DNA of 64,000 bases from the NCBI GenBank assembly GCA_023391635.1, contig JAEWAQ010000010.1, positions 1 through 64,000 of the forward strand. Reading direction: 5' to 3'. A program made the translations under genes and the position numbers. The stretch comes from Bacillota bacterium. GTDB taxonomy: Bacteria > Bacillota > Bacilli > Paenibacillales > Paenibacillaceae. Under the pieces are notes generated by a model. That model was not told the origin of the DNA, searched no databases, and saw only the letters and a list, made by a program, of their open reading frames with translations. Below are positions 1 through 9,276 of the stretch, piece after piece (position 1 is the stretch's first letter; each line of letters begins with the position of its first letter).

Positions 1-123
1 AATTCGCCCCGCCCGCCCACAAATCACCGATTTTGTGTCTCTCCGCCGCTAATTCGTCCCTCCCGCCCACCGATCGCCGATTTTGTGTCTCTCCGCCACT
101 AATTCGTCCCGCCTTGCCCGCCG
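1..123. repeat. 50-bp tandem repeat, about 2.5 copies
   Basis: Copies start at 1, 51 and 101 (the last is partial). Each opens with AATTCG(C/T)CCC and the full copies carry CCGATTTTGTGTCTCTCCGCC. The array may extend leftwards beyond the window. It is non-coding and lies upstream of the first surface-protein gene. The rest of the stretch up to 239 shows only a weak candidate -10 (TATACT, 202-207). Confidence 0.8.
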
Positions 124-239
124 ACTGCTTCTCCAAGCCAAAGCAACCTTTGAATGCCCTCAGCAGAACTTTTCTTTCATAATTCTTTCATAGCCTGCTG
201 ATATACTGTCGGCAGTACAGGCAGAATGATCGTGGAAGG

Positions 240-2480
240 ATGAGATTTGTGCTGCTAGGGTTTCACTGGAAGAGACTGTTGCCCGCGTTAGGGCTACTAT
301 GTTCCGCATGTTTCGTATGGCTCGTATTGGCGGTCACCGCCGGATCCCCTGTGGCGAATGCGAATGCGGATACGGATTTTACCTACCATCCTGTCGCGGA
401 TGGGATCGAGATTACGGATTATGTGGGAATAGATCCCGAGGTCGTCATTCCGGATACGATAGACGGACTTCCCGTGACTTCGATCGGATATGGTGCATTT
501 GAGAATAAAGGGTTAACGAAAGTGACGTTGAATGCGGGGCTCTTGCGAATCGATTCATTTGCCTTTTCCTCGAATCACTTGACGGAAATCAAGATTCCAG
601 TCGGTGTGGTTACGCTCGGCAATTCGTCATTTCTTGACAATGCGCTGACCGAAATCGATATTCCGGCAACCGTGAAGACCATCGGTCCTTATGCGTTTTA
701 CGTGAACAGCATCCATACCGTGATGTTGAATGAAGGGCTGGAGACCATTCAAGAAGGTGCGTTTATCGATAATCCCATCACGAAAATCATCATTCCATCG
801 ACCGTATCGACGATAGAAGGGGGAGCTTTTCAAAACAATGATCTCGCATATGCGGTGATTCCCCCAAGTGTGACGAGCATGTCTTTGTCTATATTCGATT
901 TCAATCGACCTGACTTTACGATCATCGGATGGCCGGGCTCAGCAGCCCATAACCATGCAACCAATAGAGGCATTTCTTTCGCGGACATCGCGACTCTGCC
1001 TGTTCCCGATGTTCAATTCACTCCGGATCGCCAAGACTGGGCGCAGACGCCGGCCAAAACGACGGTTACCGGTGCTACCTATGAGTACTACAATCTCCGT
1101 TACGCCTGGTCGAACACGGTTACCCCTCCAGCTCCGGAAGCAGCGTGGAGCTCGCTTACCATTGGAGACGAGATCGAGCAGTCCGCTGAAGGTGAATGGT
1201 ATCTGCACGTGAACGCATCTCCCTTGGGTCCGGCGGGCAGTTGGCATTCCGAGCGCTTCCGAGTCGACAGGACGCCGCCGACGCTGGGCGTCACGATGAC
1301 GGCAGGTCCCTCAGCAACTCCTTATACAGACGATACGTGGAGCGAGTGGCCCGTCACCATCGATGCCACCGCGACCGACCTTTACGGCGACATTCGCGAA
1401 ATCGTGGTTGAGACCGAATCCGGAGGGCTGAGTTCATTGGCAGCCTATCCGGGCGATACGTATTCCGTGACATTCGCTGCGAACGGTACCTACCGACTGA
1501 AAATCACGGCATTCGATCAGGCAGGCAATGTCTCGGCCGAGGAGCAACGGATCGTGAAAATCGGCAACAGCCCCTCGCCAGGCTCGACGACGGATGGTGA
1601 ATCCGGCAACGCCAGGCTGAAGGAGCTGATCCTTTCCGATGGCGTGCTCACGCCGGCATTCTCCGGGGATGTGACGGAATATACGTTGCGTATCGATCCG
1701 GCGGCGTCTAGCGTCAACGTGGCTCTGTTGCCGGAACATGCGCTGGCTAAAACATCGTTGAATGGACAATCGCTCGGATCCGGCAGCGTGAAGGCCGACG
1801 TCTCGCTGGAACCGGACGTACGCCAATTCAAGATTGTGGTCACCGCGGAGGATGGGACCAAGCGAACGTACCAAATTGCGCTAGAGAGAGATGAAGCAGA
1901 TCCTGCCGAAGCTCCCCCAACAGGAGAGGCGTGCAAGGCGAGATCCACTTTCAACGACATTGCCGGCCATTGGGGAGAACCGTTCATCATCGAAGCGGGC
2001 TGCCAAGGCATCGTACAAGGTTACCCGGACGGCAGCTTCAAGCCGGATCGGCTCGTGACCCGTGCCGAATTTACCGTGATGCTGGCAGGAGTTTTTCAAT
2101 GGGAAGACACGGAGACAGCCATTTCATTCAGCGACCTGGCAGGCAAGGATCATTGGGCCAAGCAAGCGATTGCGCATGCGGCAGCTGCCGGTATCGTCTC
2201 CGGCTATCCGGATGGCCGCTTCCGGCCGGATGCGACGATCACCCGCGCCGAGATGGCGGTCATGATCGCCAGGGCACTTGGCTTGCCGACGGATGCCGGC
2301 CTCCATGCGGCTTTCGCCGATGACGCGGACGTTCCGGCTTGGGCGAAGAGCGCCGTAGCTTCAGTTCACCGTCAGGGCATCGTCGTCGGCCGTGGCGGCA
2401 ACCGCTTCGTGCCGGTCGGAGCGGCCACCCGCGCGGAAGCGGCTCTGATGCTGCTTCGCGCAGCGGAGAAGAAGTCTTGA
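240..2480 (+). CDS. Secreted leucine-rich-repeat (BspA-like) surface protein with C-terminal SLH domains
   Basis: 746 residues. A signal peptide is visible at the N-terminus (basic start, hydrophobic run to about residue 35, cleavage near ANA-NA). Residues about 55-235 hold 23-residue LRR_5/BspA-type repeats (AFxxNxLTxIxIPxxVxxIG). An Ig-like stretch follows (about 345-445), then a cadherin-like beta-sandwich (about 455-550, LKELILSDGxLxPAFSGDVTEYTL). Three SLH modules end the protein (about 570-740; GYPDGxFxPDxxxTRAEF). SLH modules bind pyruvylated cell-wall polymer, so the protein should be displayed on the cell surface; LRR_5 proteins often mediate adhesion, which is inference here. The ATG at 240 touches the GGAAGGA motif (234-240); the GTG at 249 lies 8 nt after it and could be the true start. 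The next gene is its paralogue. Confidence 0.9.
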   Translation: MRFVLLGFHWKRLLPALGLLCSACFVWLVLAVTAGSPVANANADTDFTYHPVADGIEITDYVGIDPEVVIPDTIDGLPVTSIGYGAFENKGLTKVTLNAGLLRIDSFAFSSNHLTEIKIPVGVVTLGNSSFLDNALTEIDIPATVKTIGPYAFYVNSIHTVMLNEGLETIQEGAFIDNPITKIIIPSTVSTIEGGAFQNNDLAYAVIPPSVTSMSLSIFDFNRPDFTIIGWPGSAAHNHATNRGISFADIATLPVPDVQFTPDRQDWAQTPAKTTVTGATYEYYNLRYAWSNTVTPPAPEAAWSSLTIGDEIEQSAEGEWYLHVNASPLGPAGSWHSERFRVDRTPPTLGVTMTAGPSATPYTDDTWSEWPVTIDATATDLYGDIREIVVETESGGLSSLAAYPGDTYSVTFAANGTYRLKITAFDQAGNVSAEEQRIVKIGNSPSPGSTTDGESGNARLKELILSDGVLTPAFSGDVTEYTLRIDPAASSVNVALLPEHALAKTSLNGQSLGSGSVKADVSLEPDVRQFKIVVTAEDGTKRTYQIALERDEADPAEAPPTGEACKARSTFNDIAGHWGEPFIIEAGCQGIVQGYPDGSFKPDRLVTRAEFTVMLAGVFQWEDTETAISFSDLAGKDHWAKQAIAHAAAAGIVSGYPDGRFRPDATITRAEMAVMIARALGLPTDAGLHAAFADDADVPAWAKSAVASVHRQGIVVGRGGNRFVPVGAATRAEAALMLLRAAEKKS

Positions 2481-2540
2481 TGCAGACACTGCAAGTTCGA
2501 TGACAAGATGAATTCCGTATGCACAAATTTTCGTGGAAGG

Positions 2541-4958
2541 ATGCGATTCAATTTGCCAAGATTCGACTGGAAGAGACCGTTGCTCGCACTCGGGTTGGTA
2601 TGTTCGGTATGGTTTGAACTCGGGAGCGCAGCTGATGTTCATGCGGCGGATGCGGATTATTACTTCGATTATTATGCCGATCATGCCGAGATTATAGATT
2701 ATGGTGGAACGGATACGGAGATTGTGATTCCGGAAACCTCGCGTGGACTTCCCGTGACGGCGATCGGCAATCGTGCGTTCCAGGCAAAAGAACTAACGAA
2801 AGTGACCTTGCCTGAGCGCCTGGAGACGATCGGGGAAAATGCATTTAGCTATAATCATCTAACGGAAATCGATATACCCGCCAGTGTGACTTCCATCGGA
2901 CATTTTGCATTTTGGCGCAATGATCTGACCAAAGTGATCTTGCATGAAGGATTGCAGACAATCGGTGCTGCCGTATTCAAAGAAAATGTTATATCGGAAA
3001 TTGAAATACCTGCTAGCGTGCGTTATATGGAGATGAATGTGTTTAATGGAATCGGGTTGAAAAAGCTGAAGCTGAACGAGGGGCTGCCGGAAGTCGGCTA
3101 TGGTGTATTTCAGCATAATGAGCTGACCGAAGTCGAGGTTCCGTCAACCGCGAAATTCGTCGAGCGTTTTGCATTTCGGGATAATAAACTCAATAGAGTC
3201 CTGTTAAATGAAGGTTTGGAGGAGATCTGGTATTCTGCATTTGATTACAATGAGCTGACCAGCATCGTGATTCCGACTACTGTAAATACAATTTACGGCG
3301 ATGCGTTCTATATGAATAAACTTGCGTTTGCCGTAATTCCTCCGAGTGTGAATACGATTGAGCACAATTCGTTCGGCGGCAATCCGGCCGACTTTACGAT
3401 CATCGGAGCGCCTGGTTCGCCGGCGCACGATTTTGCGACCACCTATAACTATACTTTTAAGGATGCCGCAACGATTCCGATGCCTGACATTCAAATTGCC
3501 CCGGGCAGCCAAGATTGGGCACAGTCGGCCGCAACGACGGTGACTGGCGCCACCTATAACATCTATAATTTGAAATATGCATGGTCGAATACGGAAACGG
3601 AGCCCGGCCCGGAAGCGGAATGGCGTTTGTGGGGTCCGGGAGACGAGATCGAGCAGACCGCAGAAGGAGAATGGTACTTGCACGTCCAAGGCTCTTTGCT
3701 GGATCGGGCAGACGCTTGGCGTTCCGGCGGGCGCTTCCGGGTCGACAGGACGCCGCCGACGCTGGGCGTCACGATGACGACAGGCCCGTCAGCGACTCCT
3801 TACGTGGACGATACGTGGAGTCCAAGGCCCGTCACCGTAAACGCGACCGCGTCCGACCCGTATGGCGAAATCCGCGAAATCGTGGTGGAGACCGATAACG
3901 GTTCGACGAGCTCGGTAGCAGCTTATTCAGGCAATACGTATTCCGTAACCTTCGCCGTCTATGGCGCCTACGAATTGAAAATCACGGCCATCGATCAAGC
4001 GGGAAATGCATCGGTCACAGAGCAGCGCATCGTGAAAATCGACAACAGCCCGTCGCCGGTCTCAACCCCGGATGAGAAATCCGGCAACGCCAGGCTGAAG
4101 GAGTTTATCGTTTCCGATGGCGTGCTCACACCGGCATTCTCCGGCGATGTGACGCAATATACTTTGCGCGTCGATCCCGATGTGCCGAGTATCACCGCGA
4201 GCCTTTCGCCGGAGCATACGCAAGCGACGACCGCGGTGGATGGACAAGCGCTCGGGTCCGGTAAAGTGACGGTTGATATCCCGCTGGGGCCGGATGTGCG
4301 GCAATTCGAAATCGTGGTCACTGCAGAGGATGGGACCAAGCGAACGTACAAGGTTGTGCTGGAGAGAGAGGGAGCGGGTCCTGCCGAGGCTCCTCCAACA
4401 GGAGAGGCGTGCAAGGCGAGATCCACTTTCAACGACATTGCCGGCCATTGGGGAGAACCGTTCATCTTCGAAGCGGGATGCCAAGGCATCGTACAGGGTT
4501 ACCCGGATGGAAGCTTCAATCCGGACCGGCCCATTACCCGTGCCGAGTTCGTCGTAATGCTAGCAGGACTCTTCCAATGGGGAGACGCGGAGGCAACCAT
4601 TTCGTTCAGCGACTTGGCAGGCCGGGAGCACTGGGCTGGGCAAGCAATCGCGCAAGCGGCAGCTGCCGGCATCGTATCCGGCTATCCGGATGGCCGCTTC
4701 GAGCCGGAAGCGACCATCACCCGCGCCGAGATGGCGGTCATGATCGCCAGGGCACTTGGCTTGGGGGCGGATGCCGGCGCCACTGCGTCTTTCGCCGATG
4801 ACGCGGACATTCCGGCTTGGGCGAAGAGCGCCGTAGGTTCGATCCACCGGCTGGGCATCGTCATCGGCCGCGGCGGCAACAACTTCGCCCCGGACGGAGC
4901 AGCCACCCGCGCGGAAGCCGCTGTCATGCTGCTCCGCGCGGCGGATATCCGGGAATGA
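2541..4958 (+). CDS. Paralogous LRR_5/SLH surface protein
   Basis: 805 residues from the ATG at 2541, which aligns with the start of the preceding paralogue; an in-frame ATG at 2508 would add 11 residues lacking signal-peptide character. Same order of parts: signal peptide (cut near VHAADA), LRR_5 repeats (about 50-310, three or so units more than its neighbour), Ig-like segment, cadherin-like domain, three SLH modules. The start of the SLH region is almost identical at DNA level between the genes (about 1919-1990 versus 4398-4469), while the LRR parts have diverged. That fits a tandem duplication with continuing gene conversion in the anchor. The gap is 60 bp, so co-transcription is likely, ending at the hairpin after 4990. 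Confidence 0.9.
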   Translation: MRFNLPRFDWKRPLLALGLVCSVWFELGSAADVHAADADYYFDYYADHAEIIDYGGTDTEIVIPETSRGLPVTAIGNRAFQAKELTKVTLPERLETIGENAFSYNHLTEIDIPASVTSIGHFAFWRNDLTKVILHEGLQTIGAAVFKENVISEIEIPASVRYMEMNVFNGIGLKKLKLNEGLPEVGYGVFQHNELTEVEVPSTAKFVERFAFRDNKLNRVLLNEGLEEIWYSAFDYNELTSIVIPTTVNTIYGDAFYMNKLAFAVIPPSVNTIEHNSFGGNPADFTIIGAPGSPAHDFATTYNYTFKDAATIPMPDIQIAPGSQDWAQSAATTVTGATYNIYNLKYAWSNTETEPGPEAEWRLWGPGDEIEQTAEGEWYLHVQGSLLDRADAWRSGGRFRVDRTPPTLGVTMTTGPSATPYVDDTWSPRPVTVNATASDPYGEIREIVVETDNGSTSSVAAYSGNTYSVTFAVYGAYELKITAIDQAGNASVTEQRIVKIDNSPSPVSTPDEKSGNARLKEFIVSDGVLTPAFSGDVTQYTLRVDPDVPSITASLSPEHTQATTAVDGQALGSGKVTVDIPLGPDVRQFEIVVTAEDGTKRTYKVVLEREGAGPAEAPPTGEACKARSTFNDIAGHWGEPFIFEAGCQGIVQGYPDGSFNPDRPITRAEFVVMLAGLFQWGDAEATISFSDLAGREHWAGQAIAQAAAAGIVSGYPDGRFEPEATITRAEMAVMIARALGLGADAGATASFADDADIPAWAKSAVGSIHRLGIVIGRGGNNFAPDGAATRAEAAVMLLRAADIRE

Positions 4959-4989
4959 CATTGGCTTAATCCGTCCTGTGATGTGAAAA

Positions 4990-5026
4990 GGAAGGCGGCC
5001 TGATCCTCTAGGCGCCTTCCTTTTTT
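4990..5026 (+). terminator. Rho-independent terminator after the LRR/SLH pair
   Basis: GGAAGGCG (4990-4997) pairs with CGCCTTCC (5013-5020), followed by six T at 5021-5026. The leftward side is flanked by A residues (4986-4989), so it may also stop murI transcription. Confidence 0.85.
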
Positions 5027-5834
5027 AGGCTCTCGCATCCGCGAGAGAACGGTCCGGCGCATCCCCGCGCAGCAGCGCGAGCGCCCTCCCCATCTTCTCC
5101 ATGTATGCCGGTTCGCCGCCGGAGCACAGAAAGCGTACTTGCCCGCCGCCGCAGCCTGCCGGGATGCCTAACCGATGCAGCAGCGCGGCCAGCCGTTTCA
5201 CCGTACCGGCGTTGCCGTCAACGATCTCGATATGCGGCGGCAGCACTTCGCGCAGGATGTCCGCATAGTAGACGTAATGCGTGCACCCGAGCACGACGAT
5301 GCCGTACCGGTCCAGATCGTAGTTCGCCAGCTTGGCGCGAAAATACGCCTTGATCGGCTCCCTGTCGAATTGCAAAGCCTCGCAATATTCGACGAGCTCC
5401 GGCAGCGGCAGCGAATCTACGATGCCTCCCTCGTCCACGCGAGACACAAGCGCGTAATACTTGGGCTGCTGCAGCGTCAGCTGCGTCGCGAATACCAATA
5501 CCCGCTTGCCGGTCGCCCGGTTCATCTCGACGGCCGGCTTGACGGCCGGTTCCATCCCGACGATCGGGAACGAATAGCGGGCCCTGAGTTCATCCACGGC
5601 GATGCTCGTTGCCGTATTGCAAGCGACGACCAGCGCGTCGATCCCGGTCTGCACCATCGTGTCCACGACTTCCAGTACGCAATTGCGCACCTCTTCGGCG
5701 GATTTGGGTCCATACGGTACGTGAAGCGTGTCCGCCATATATAAGTAATTCTCGGTCGGCAGCCGCCGAAGCGCCTCGGCCAGCACGGTCAGGCCGCCCA
5801 GCCCCGAGTCCATCACACCGATCGTCAATGTCAT
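5025..5834 (-). CDS. murI: Glutamate racemase
   Basis: 269 residues. Interconverts L- and D-glutamate, supplying D-Glu for peptidoglycan in the cytoplasm. Hallmarks: DSGLGGLTVL (Asp9/Ser10), VACNTATS with catalytic Cys72, and VLGCTHY with the second catalytic Cys184 and His186. The start at 5834 is chosen because it gives the usual N-terminus (MTLTIGVMDSG) with GAGGA just upstream; the open frame reaches 5915, but the extra 27 residues are not family-like. The length suits the family. It lies about 70 bp after the tetR stop on the same strand and may be read with it. Confidence 0.95.
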   Translation of the reverse strand: MTLTIGVMDSGLGGLTVLAEALRRLPTENYLYMADTLHVPYGPKSAEEVRNCVLEVVDTMVQTGIDALVVACNTATSIAVDELRARYSFPIVGMEPAVKPAVEMNRATGKRVLVFATQLTLQQPKYYALVSRVDEGGIVDSLPLPELVEYCEALQFDREPIKAYFRAKLANYDLDRYGIVVLGCTHYVYYADILREVLPPHIEIVDGNAGTVKRLAALLHRLGIPAGCGGGQVRFLCSGGEPAYMEKMGRALALLRGDAPDRSLADARA

Positions 5835-5905
5835 CGAGTCCTCGCGTAAGTATTGTGGTGGGACATCTTTAGCATACTGCGCCGGAGCCCCAGCGGCAAT
5901 ACCCA

Positions 5906-6493
5906 TTAACGGCATATCGAATCGATATGGCCGATGACGACTCGCCGGATTCTATCCGGCCCAAGCCGCTCCGGGTCCAGCGACGCATGCAGCGCGAGTC
6001 CGTCCACCAAGGCATACAGCCGTTCGGTTTCGAACTCGGGGTCGAGGCCCGATTTAAGCATCCGCTGATCGGCCATATACGTTACCAAATTATTCATACC
6101 AGCAAGTATACCGTCATGAAGCGCGTCGAAGCTCGATGGGGATACGAATTTGCGGTGAAACGTGAACGCGAGCCACACTTCCATCTCCACGAGCTTGCTG
6201 CCGTCGGTCGGAACGAGCTCCATCAGGATGTCGACGATTTTCTGCTTCGGCGGCGCGTTGCCGGAGATAATCGCGTCGATTCTCTCATGGGCGCGTTCCT
6301 TTACGAGATTCATGGCATATTCAAGCAGGTCCTGCTGGGTGGAAAAATAGTGCCGCAACGCCCCCAAGGACAATCCCGCTTCGCTGGCGATTTTCCGGAC
6401 GCTAGCCCCTTGCATCCCCTGGCTCGTAATGACGCGCCAAGTAGCCTCTGCAATATGTTGTTTTCTCTCTTCATGATCCACGATTTTCGGCAT
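5906..6493 (-). CDS. TetR family regulator
   Basis: 195 residues. Residues about 10-55 form a TetR helix-turn-helix (ASVRKIASEAGLSLGALRHYF); the C-terminal half resembles the BetI-like ligand domain. It is divergent from the small membrane-protein gene at 6619. Two inverted copies of a TACA-N2-TGTA element lie in between, so it probably represses both directions. GAGGA sits very close to the ATG, making the exact start slightly uncertain. The ligand is unknown. Confidence 0.9.
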   Translation of the reverse strand: MPKIVDHEERKQHIAEATWRVITSQGMQGASVRKIASEAGLSLGALRHYFSTQQDLLEYAMNLVKERAHERIDAIISGNAPPKQKIVDILMELVPTDGSKLVEMEVWLAFTFHRKFVSPSSFDALHDGILAGMNNLVTYMADQRMLKSGLDPEFETERLYALVDGLALHASLDPERLGPDRIRRVVIGHIDSICR

Positions 6494-6527
6494 GTCCTCA
6501 TTGTAGCAAATCCGTCCGGAAAAACAA

Positions 6528-6602
6528 TATAACCGTACAGTTGTATTGTAAACGCAAGGGTGCTACAATAACATTCGTTTCATAATACACTTGTATGGTT
6601 AT
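6528..6602. promoter_or_regulatory. Paired inverted operators and promoter between tetR and the membrane gene
   Basis: Two 19-bp elements in opposite orientation (6528-6546 and 6584-6602) match at 16 of 19 positions. Each is centred on a palindrome: TACAGTTGTA (6536-6545) and TACACTTGTA (6586-6595). A candidate promoter for the rightward gene, TTGTAA (6546-6551)-17 bp-TAACAT (6569-6574), lies between them, which suits repression by a TetR dimer at both sites. Confidence 0.7.
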
Positions 6603-6618
6603 AGAGGTGATGGGCGAA

Positions 6619-7170
6619 ATGAACCTCATTGCGTGGGCGATCATTGCGTGCGAAGTGTTGTTCTGGATCGTGCTGCTGCTGGGCCTCGTTGTCCGGTACT
6701 TGCTGAACAAACCGAAACTGGGGTTCGCGCTGCTCGCGCTCACCCCAGTCGTCGATTTGCTGCTGCTGGCCGCCACGGGCATCGATCTGTACCGCGGCGC
6801 CGTCGCCACGCGCGCGCATGCGCTAGCGGCGGTCTACATCAGCGTATCGATCATCTTCGGCAAAGGCATGGTCGCCTGGGCCGACGAACGATTCCGCTAC
6901 TATGTGCTCAAGCAAAGCAGTCTCCCGGCCAAGAAATACGGCATGGCCTACTCCGTCCATTATGCCAAAGGTACGGTCAAGCATGCGGTCGCCTTCCTGC
7001 TCGGCGCCGGCATCCTGTACGGGCTCGTCTATCTGATCGACGACCCGGCGCGCACGGATGCGCTGTCCGGCGTCGCGAAGCTGTGGGCGCTAGTCCTCGG
7101 CATTGACGGCATTATCATGATCACCTATTTTATCTGGCCGCGTAAAGCTAAAGGGCAGGCAGGTGCTTGA
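6619..7170 (+). CDS. Small integral membrane protein of unknown function
   Basis: 183 residues with about five hydrophobic segments (roughly 3-24, 32-52, 65-85, 120-142, 155-175) and a basic tail (WPRKAKGQ). The start at 6619 has GAGGTG 9 nt upstream; an ATG at 6595 would fall inside the operator. I recognise no catalytic motif. The regulated position next to a TetR gene suggests a role in response to a small molecule, for instance membrane or drug stress; this is inference from context only. Confidence 0.8.
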   Translation: MNLIAWAIIACEVLFWIVLLLGLVVRYLLNKPKLGFALLALTPVVDLLLLAATGIDLYRGAVATRAHALAAVYISVSIIFGKGMVAWADERFRYYVLKQSSLPAKKYGMAYSVHYAKGTVKHAVAFLLGAGILYGLVYLIDDPARTDALSGVAKLWALVLGIDGIIMITYFIWPRKAKGQAGA

Positions 7171-7194
7171 ACCGCTTCAAGCGCCTGCCTGCCC
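7153..7194. terminator. Long hairpin between convergent genes
   Basis: A 19-bp stem with one G-T pair: GGGCAGGCAGGTGCTTGAA (7153-7171) and its complement (7176-7194), with a 4-nt loop. It overlaps the end of the membrane gene. There is no clear rightward T-run and only a weak leftward one. Confidence 0.6.
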
Positions 7195-7271
7195 TAACTC
7201 GCCAAGTTCGAGCGCCGAGTCTCGCTCATCTGCCATTGGAACCGGCGGATCCGAGTTACCGTTATCCTGTT

Positions 7272-8123
7272 CTACGCAAGCTCCCACAGCCGCCGGATGT
7301 TAGCCAGGCCGATCTCCGCGCCTTTCCGGCAATCCTCCATGCCCTCGAACTCGAGCGAGATGTATCCGTCGTAGCCCGACTCCTTGATCGCCCGTATGGT
7401 CTCGCGCATGCGCAAGTCTCCGTGCCCCGCGATCGCTCCGCGCAAGTAGTTGCCGTTCGACGACTTGAACCAACCTTCCCCCAGCTCGCTGCCTGCCGGG
7501 CGATAGTAGAAGTCTTTGATATGCACCATGGAGGCGATCGGCAGGTTCTTCTTAACCGCGGAGAGCGGATCTTCGTCCACGCAGAGGAAGTTGCCGATGT
7601 CGAGCGTCGTCCGGAAATTCGGGCGGTCTACCGCATCCACGAGCGCCTGCACGCGGTCGCTATGCTGGATGAAGTACCCGTGGTTCTCGACGCTGGTCGT
7701 AATGCCGTACTGTGCCGCATGATCGGCAATCCGGCGGCAGGCAGCCGCGAGCCGTTCCAGCTGTCGATTGAAATTCACGATCGACAGGTCGTCGCTGCTC
7801 GCCACGTCATGCCGCATTCTGCGGACGCCCATCCGCGCGGCCAGATCGACTTCGCGCATGACGCGCGCGATCTCCTGCTCGTATTCCGTGTCCGTGTCTT
7901 TCAGGAAATTCGCTCCGATCGCATAGTTCGACAGCTCGATTCCGCATTCGTCGGCTTTCGCTTTGAACTCGTCCGCGAGCGCTTCCGTCATCTGAAAGCC
8001 GATAGGCACGATCTCTGCATGCTCGCATCCATGCTCCGCCGCCCAGGCGATCATATCGGCCGTCGTCATCTGATTCGTCGAGATCGCTTGATGCAGGCTA
8101 TATGAACTGAGTCCCAGTTTCAT
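7272..8123 (-). CDS. Sugar phosphate isomerase/epimerase (xylose isomerase-like TIM barrel)
   Basis: 283 residues. AP_endonuc_2/xylose-isomerase-like fold: MKLGLSSYSLHQ start, TSVENHG with a metal-ligand Glu in mid-protein, TLDIGNFL, MVHIKDFYY and a C-terminal YISLEFEGMED. Such proteins, including IolE-type dehydratases and keto-sugar epimerases, use a divalent metal. A GGGGGT ribosome site precedes the ATG. It follows the Gfo/Idh/MocA gene by 29 bp, so the two form an operon and probably act on the same polyol or keto-sugar. The substrate cannot be read from sequence. Confidence 0.85.
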   Translation of the reverse strand: MKLGLSSYSLHQAISTNQMTTADMIAWAAEHGCEHAEIVPIGFQMTEALADEFKAKADECGIELSNYAIGANFLKDTDTEYEQEIARVMREVDLAARMGVRRMRHDVASSDDLSIVNFNRQLERLAAACRRIADHAAQYGITTSVENHGYFIQHSDRVQALVDAVDRPNFRTTLDIGNFLCVDEDPLSAVKKNLPIASMVHIKDFYYRPAGSELGEGWFKSSNGNYLRGAIAGHGDLRMRETIRAIKESGYDGYISLEFEGMEDCRKGAEIGLANIRRLWELA

Positions 8124-8152
8124 GACATTTACCCCCTCAATTAAATATCAAA

Positions 8153-9211
8153 TTACAGACGGATTTCCTGTCCCTTCTCTGCCGACTCGTACACGCCCCG
8201 CAGCATCTTCATGACTTCCACACCGTCGTCGACAGGGCTGATCGGCGTCGCGCCGGTCTTGCAGCAGTCGATGAAGTGTGAGACCTCACGCTGGAATGCG
8301 CTGTTGAAATGAAACGACGGGTGGTCGGTCTGCGGAAACATGTTCAAGATCGTGTTGTGCTTCTCCGAGATCAGCGCCAGCGACGGTTCGAGCTCAGCGC
8401 CGCCCTTGTCTCCGTACAGCTTCACGGACAATTCATCCTGCTTGGCATGCAGCGTGAAGCTGACGTCGACCATCAGCGACGCTCCGTTCTCGAAGCGGAT
8501 CAAGGCATTGGCCAAATCCTCCACCGTATTGACCGAAGCATCGTAGTCCGCGGCTTTGTAGAAGCTCAAGCGCTGCACGTGCGCTCGGTTGCCCAGCTTG
8601 CTGTACGTATTGCCGCTGACGGCGACCGGCTTCGGACGGCCCATCATGTACCAGCACAAGTCGATGACATGCACGCCAAGGTCGATGAGAGGACCGCCGC
8701 CGGAACGGTTCACGTCGGCGAACCATCCGCCCGGGTTGCCGAGCCGCCGCAGACAGGATGCCTTCGCGTAATAAATTTCGCCGAGTTCGCCTTGTTCGAT
8801 GAACTGGCGCATCAGCTGCGCATTCTCGTCATATCTGCGCACGAAGCCGACCTGCAAAATTTTCCCCGTCTCCCGCACCGCATCCCGAATCCGTTCCGCC
8901 TCTTCCACCGTGCGGGACAACGGCTTCTCCACCAGCACATGCTTGCCTGCCCGCAGCGCCGCGATGCTCATCTCGGCGTGCATGTTGTTCCAGGTGCAGA
9001 TGCTGACCGCGTCGATGTCAGGATCGGCGACCAGCTCGCGATAGTCGGTATAGGCCTTGGCCATGCCGTACTTGTCCTTGGTTGCCTGCGCACGCGCCTC
9101 GTTCAGATCGGCGACGGCGTACAATTGCGCGTCCGCATTCGCTTCGTAGGCTTGCAGATGCGATTCCGCGATGGAGCCTGCTCCGATAATGCCGATTTTC
9201 AAGCTGCCCAT
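8153..9211 (-). CDS. Gfo/Idh/MocA family NAD(P)-dependent oxidoreductase
   Basis: 352 residues. Rossmann motif GIIGAGSIAESHLQAY at the N-terminus, VEKPLSRTVEEAERI near residue 95, and a C-terminal substrate domain with GGGPLIDLGVHVIDLCWYM (the family's D-x3-H). Oxidises or isomerises sugars, sugar acids or inositols at a CHOH group. First gene of a two-gene operon with the isomerase downstream; GGAGG lies 11 nt before the ATG. Divergent from the AraC gene by about 50-65 bp, so that regulator is the obvious candidate controller. Confidence 0.9.
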   Translation of the reverse strand: MGSLKIGIIGAGSIAESHLQAYEANADAQLYAVADLNEARAQATKDKYGMAKAYTDYRELVADPDIDAVSICTWNNMHAEMSIAALRAGKHVLVEKPLSRTVEEAERIRDAVRETGKILQVGFVRRYDENAQLMRQFIEQGELGEIYYAKASCLRRLGNPGGWFADVNRSGGGPLIDLGVHVIDLCWYMMGRPKPVAVSGNTYSKLGNRAHVQRLSFYKAADYDASVNTVEDLANALIRFENGASLMVDVSFTLHAKQDELSVKLYGDKGGAELEPSLALISEKHNTILNMFPQTDHPSFHFNSAFQREVSHFIDCCKTGATPISPVDDGVEVMKMLRGVYESAEKGQEIRL

Positions 9212-9276
9212 ATTGCTGTTATCCTCCTTGCAACTGTATTATAGAGTCACATTAACACGTGAATGGCGGTGGATAC

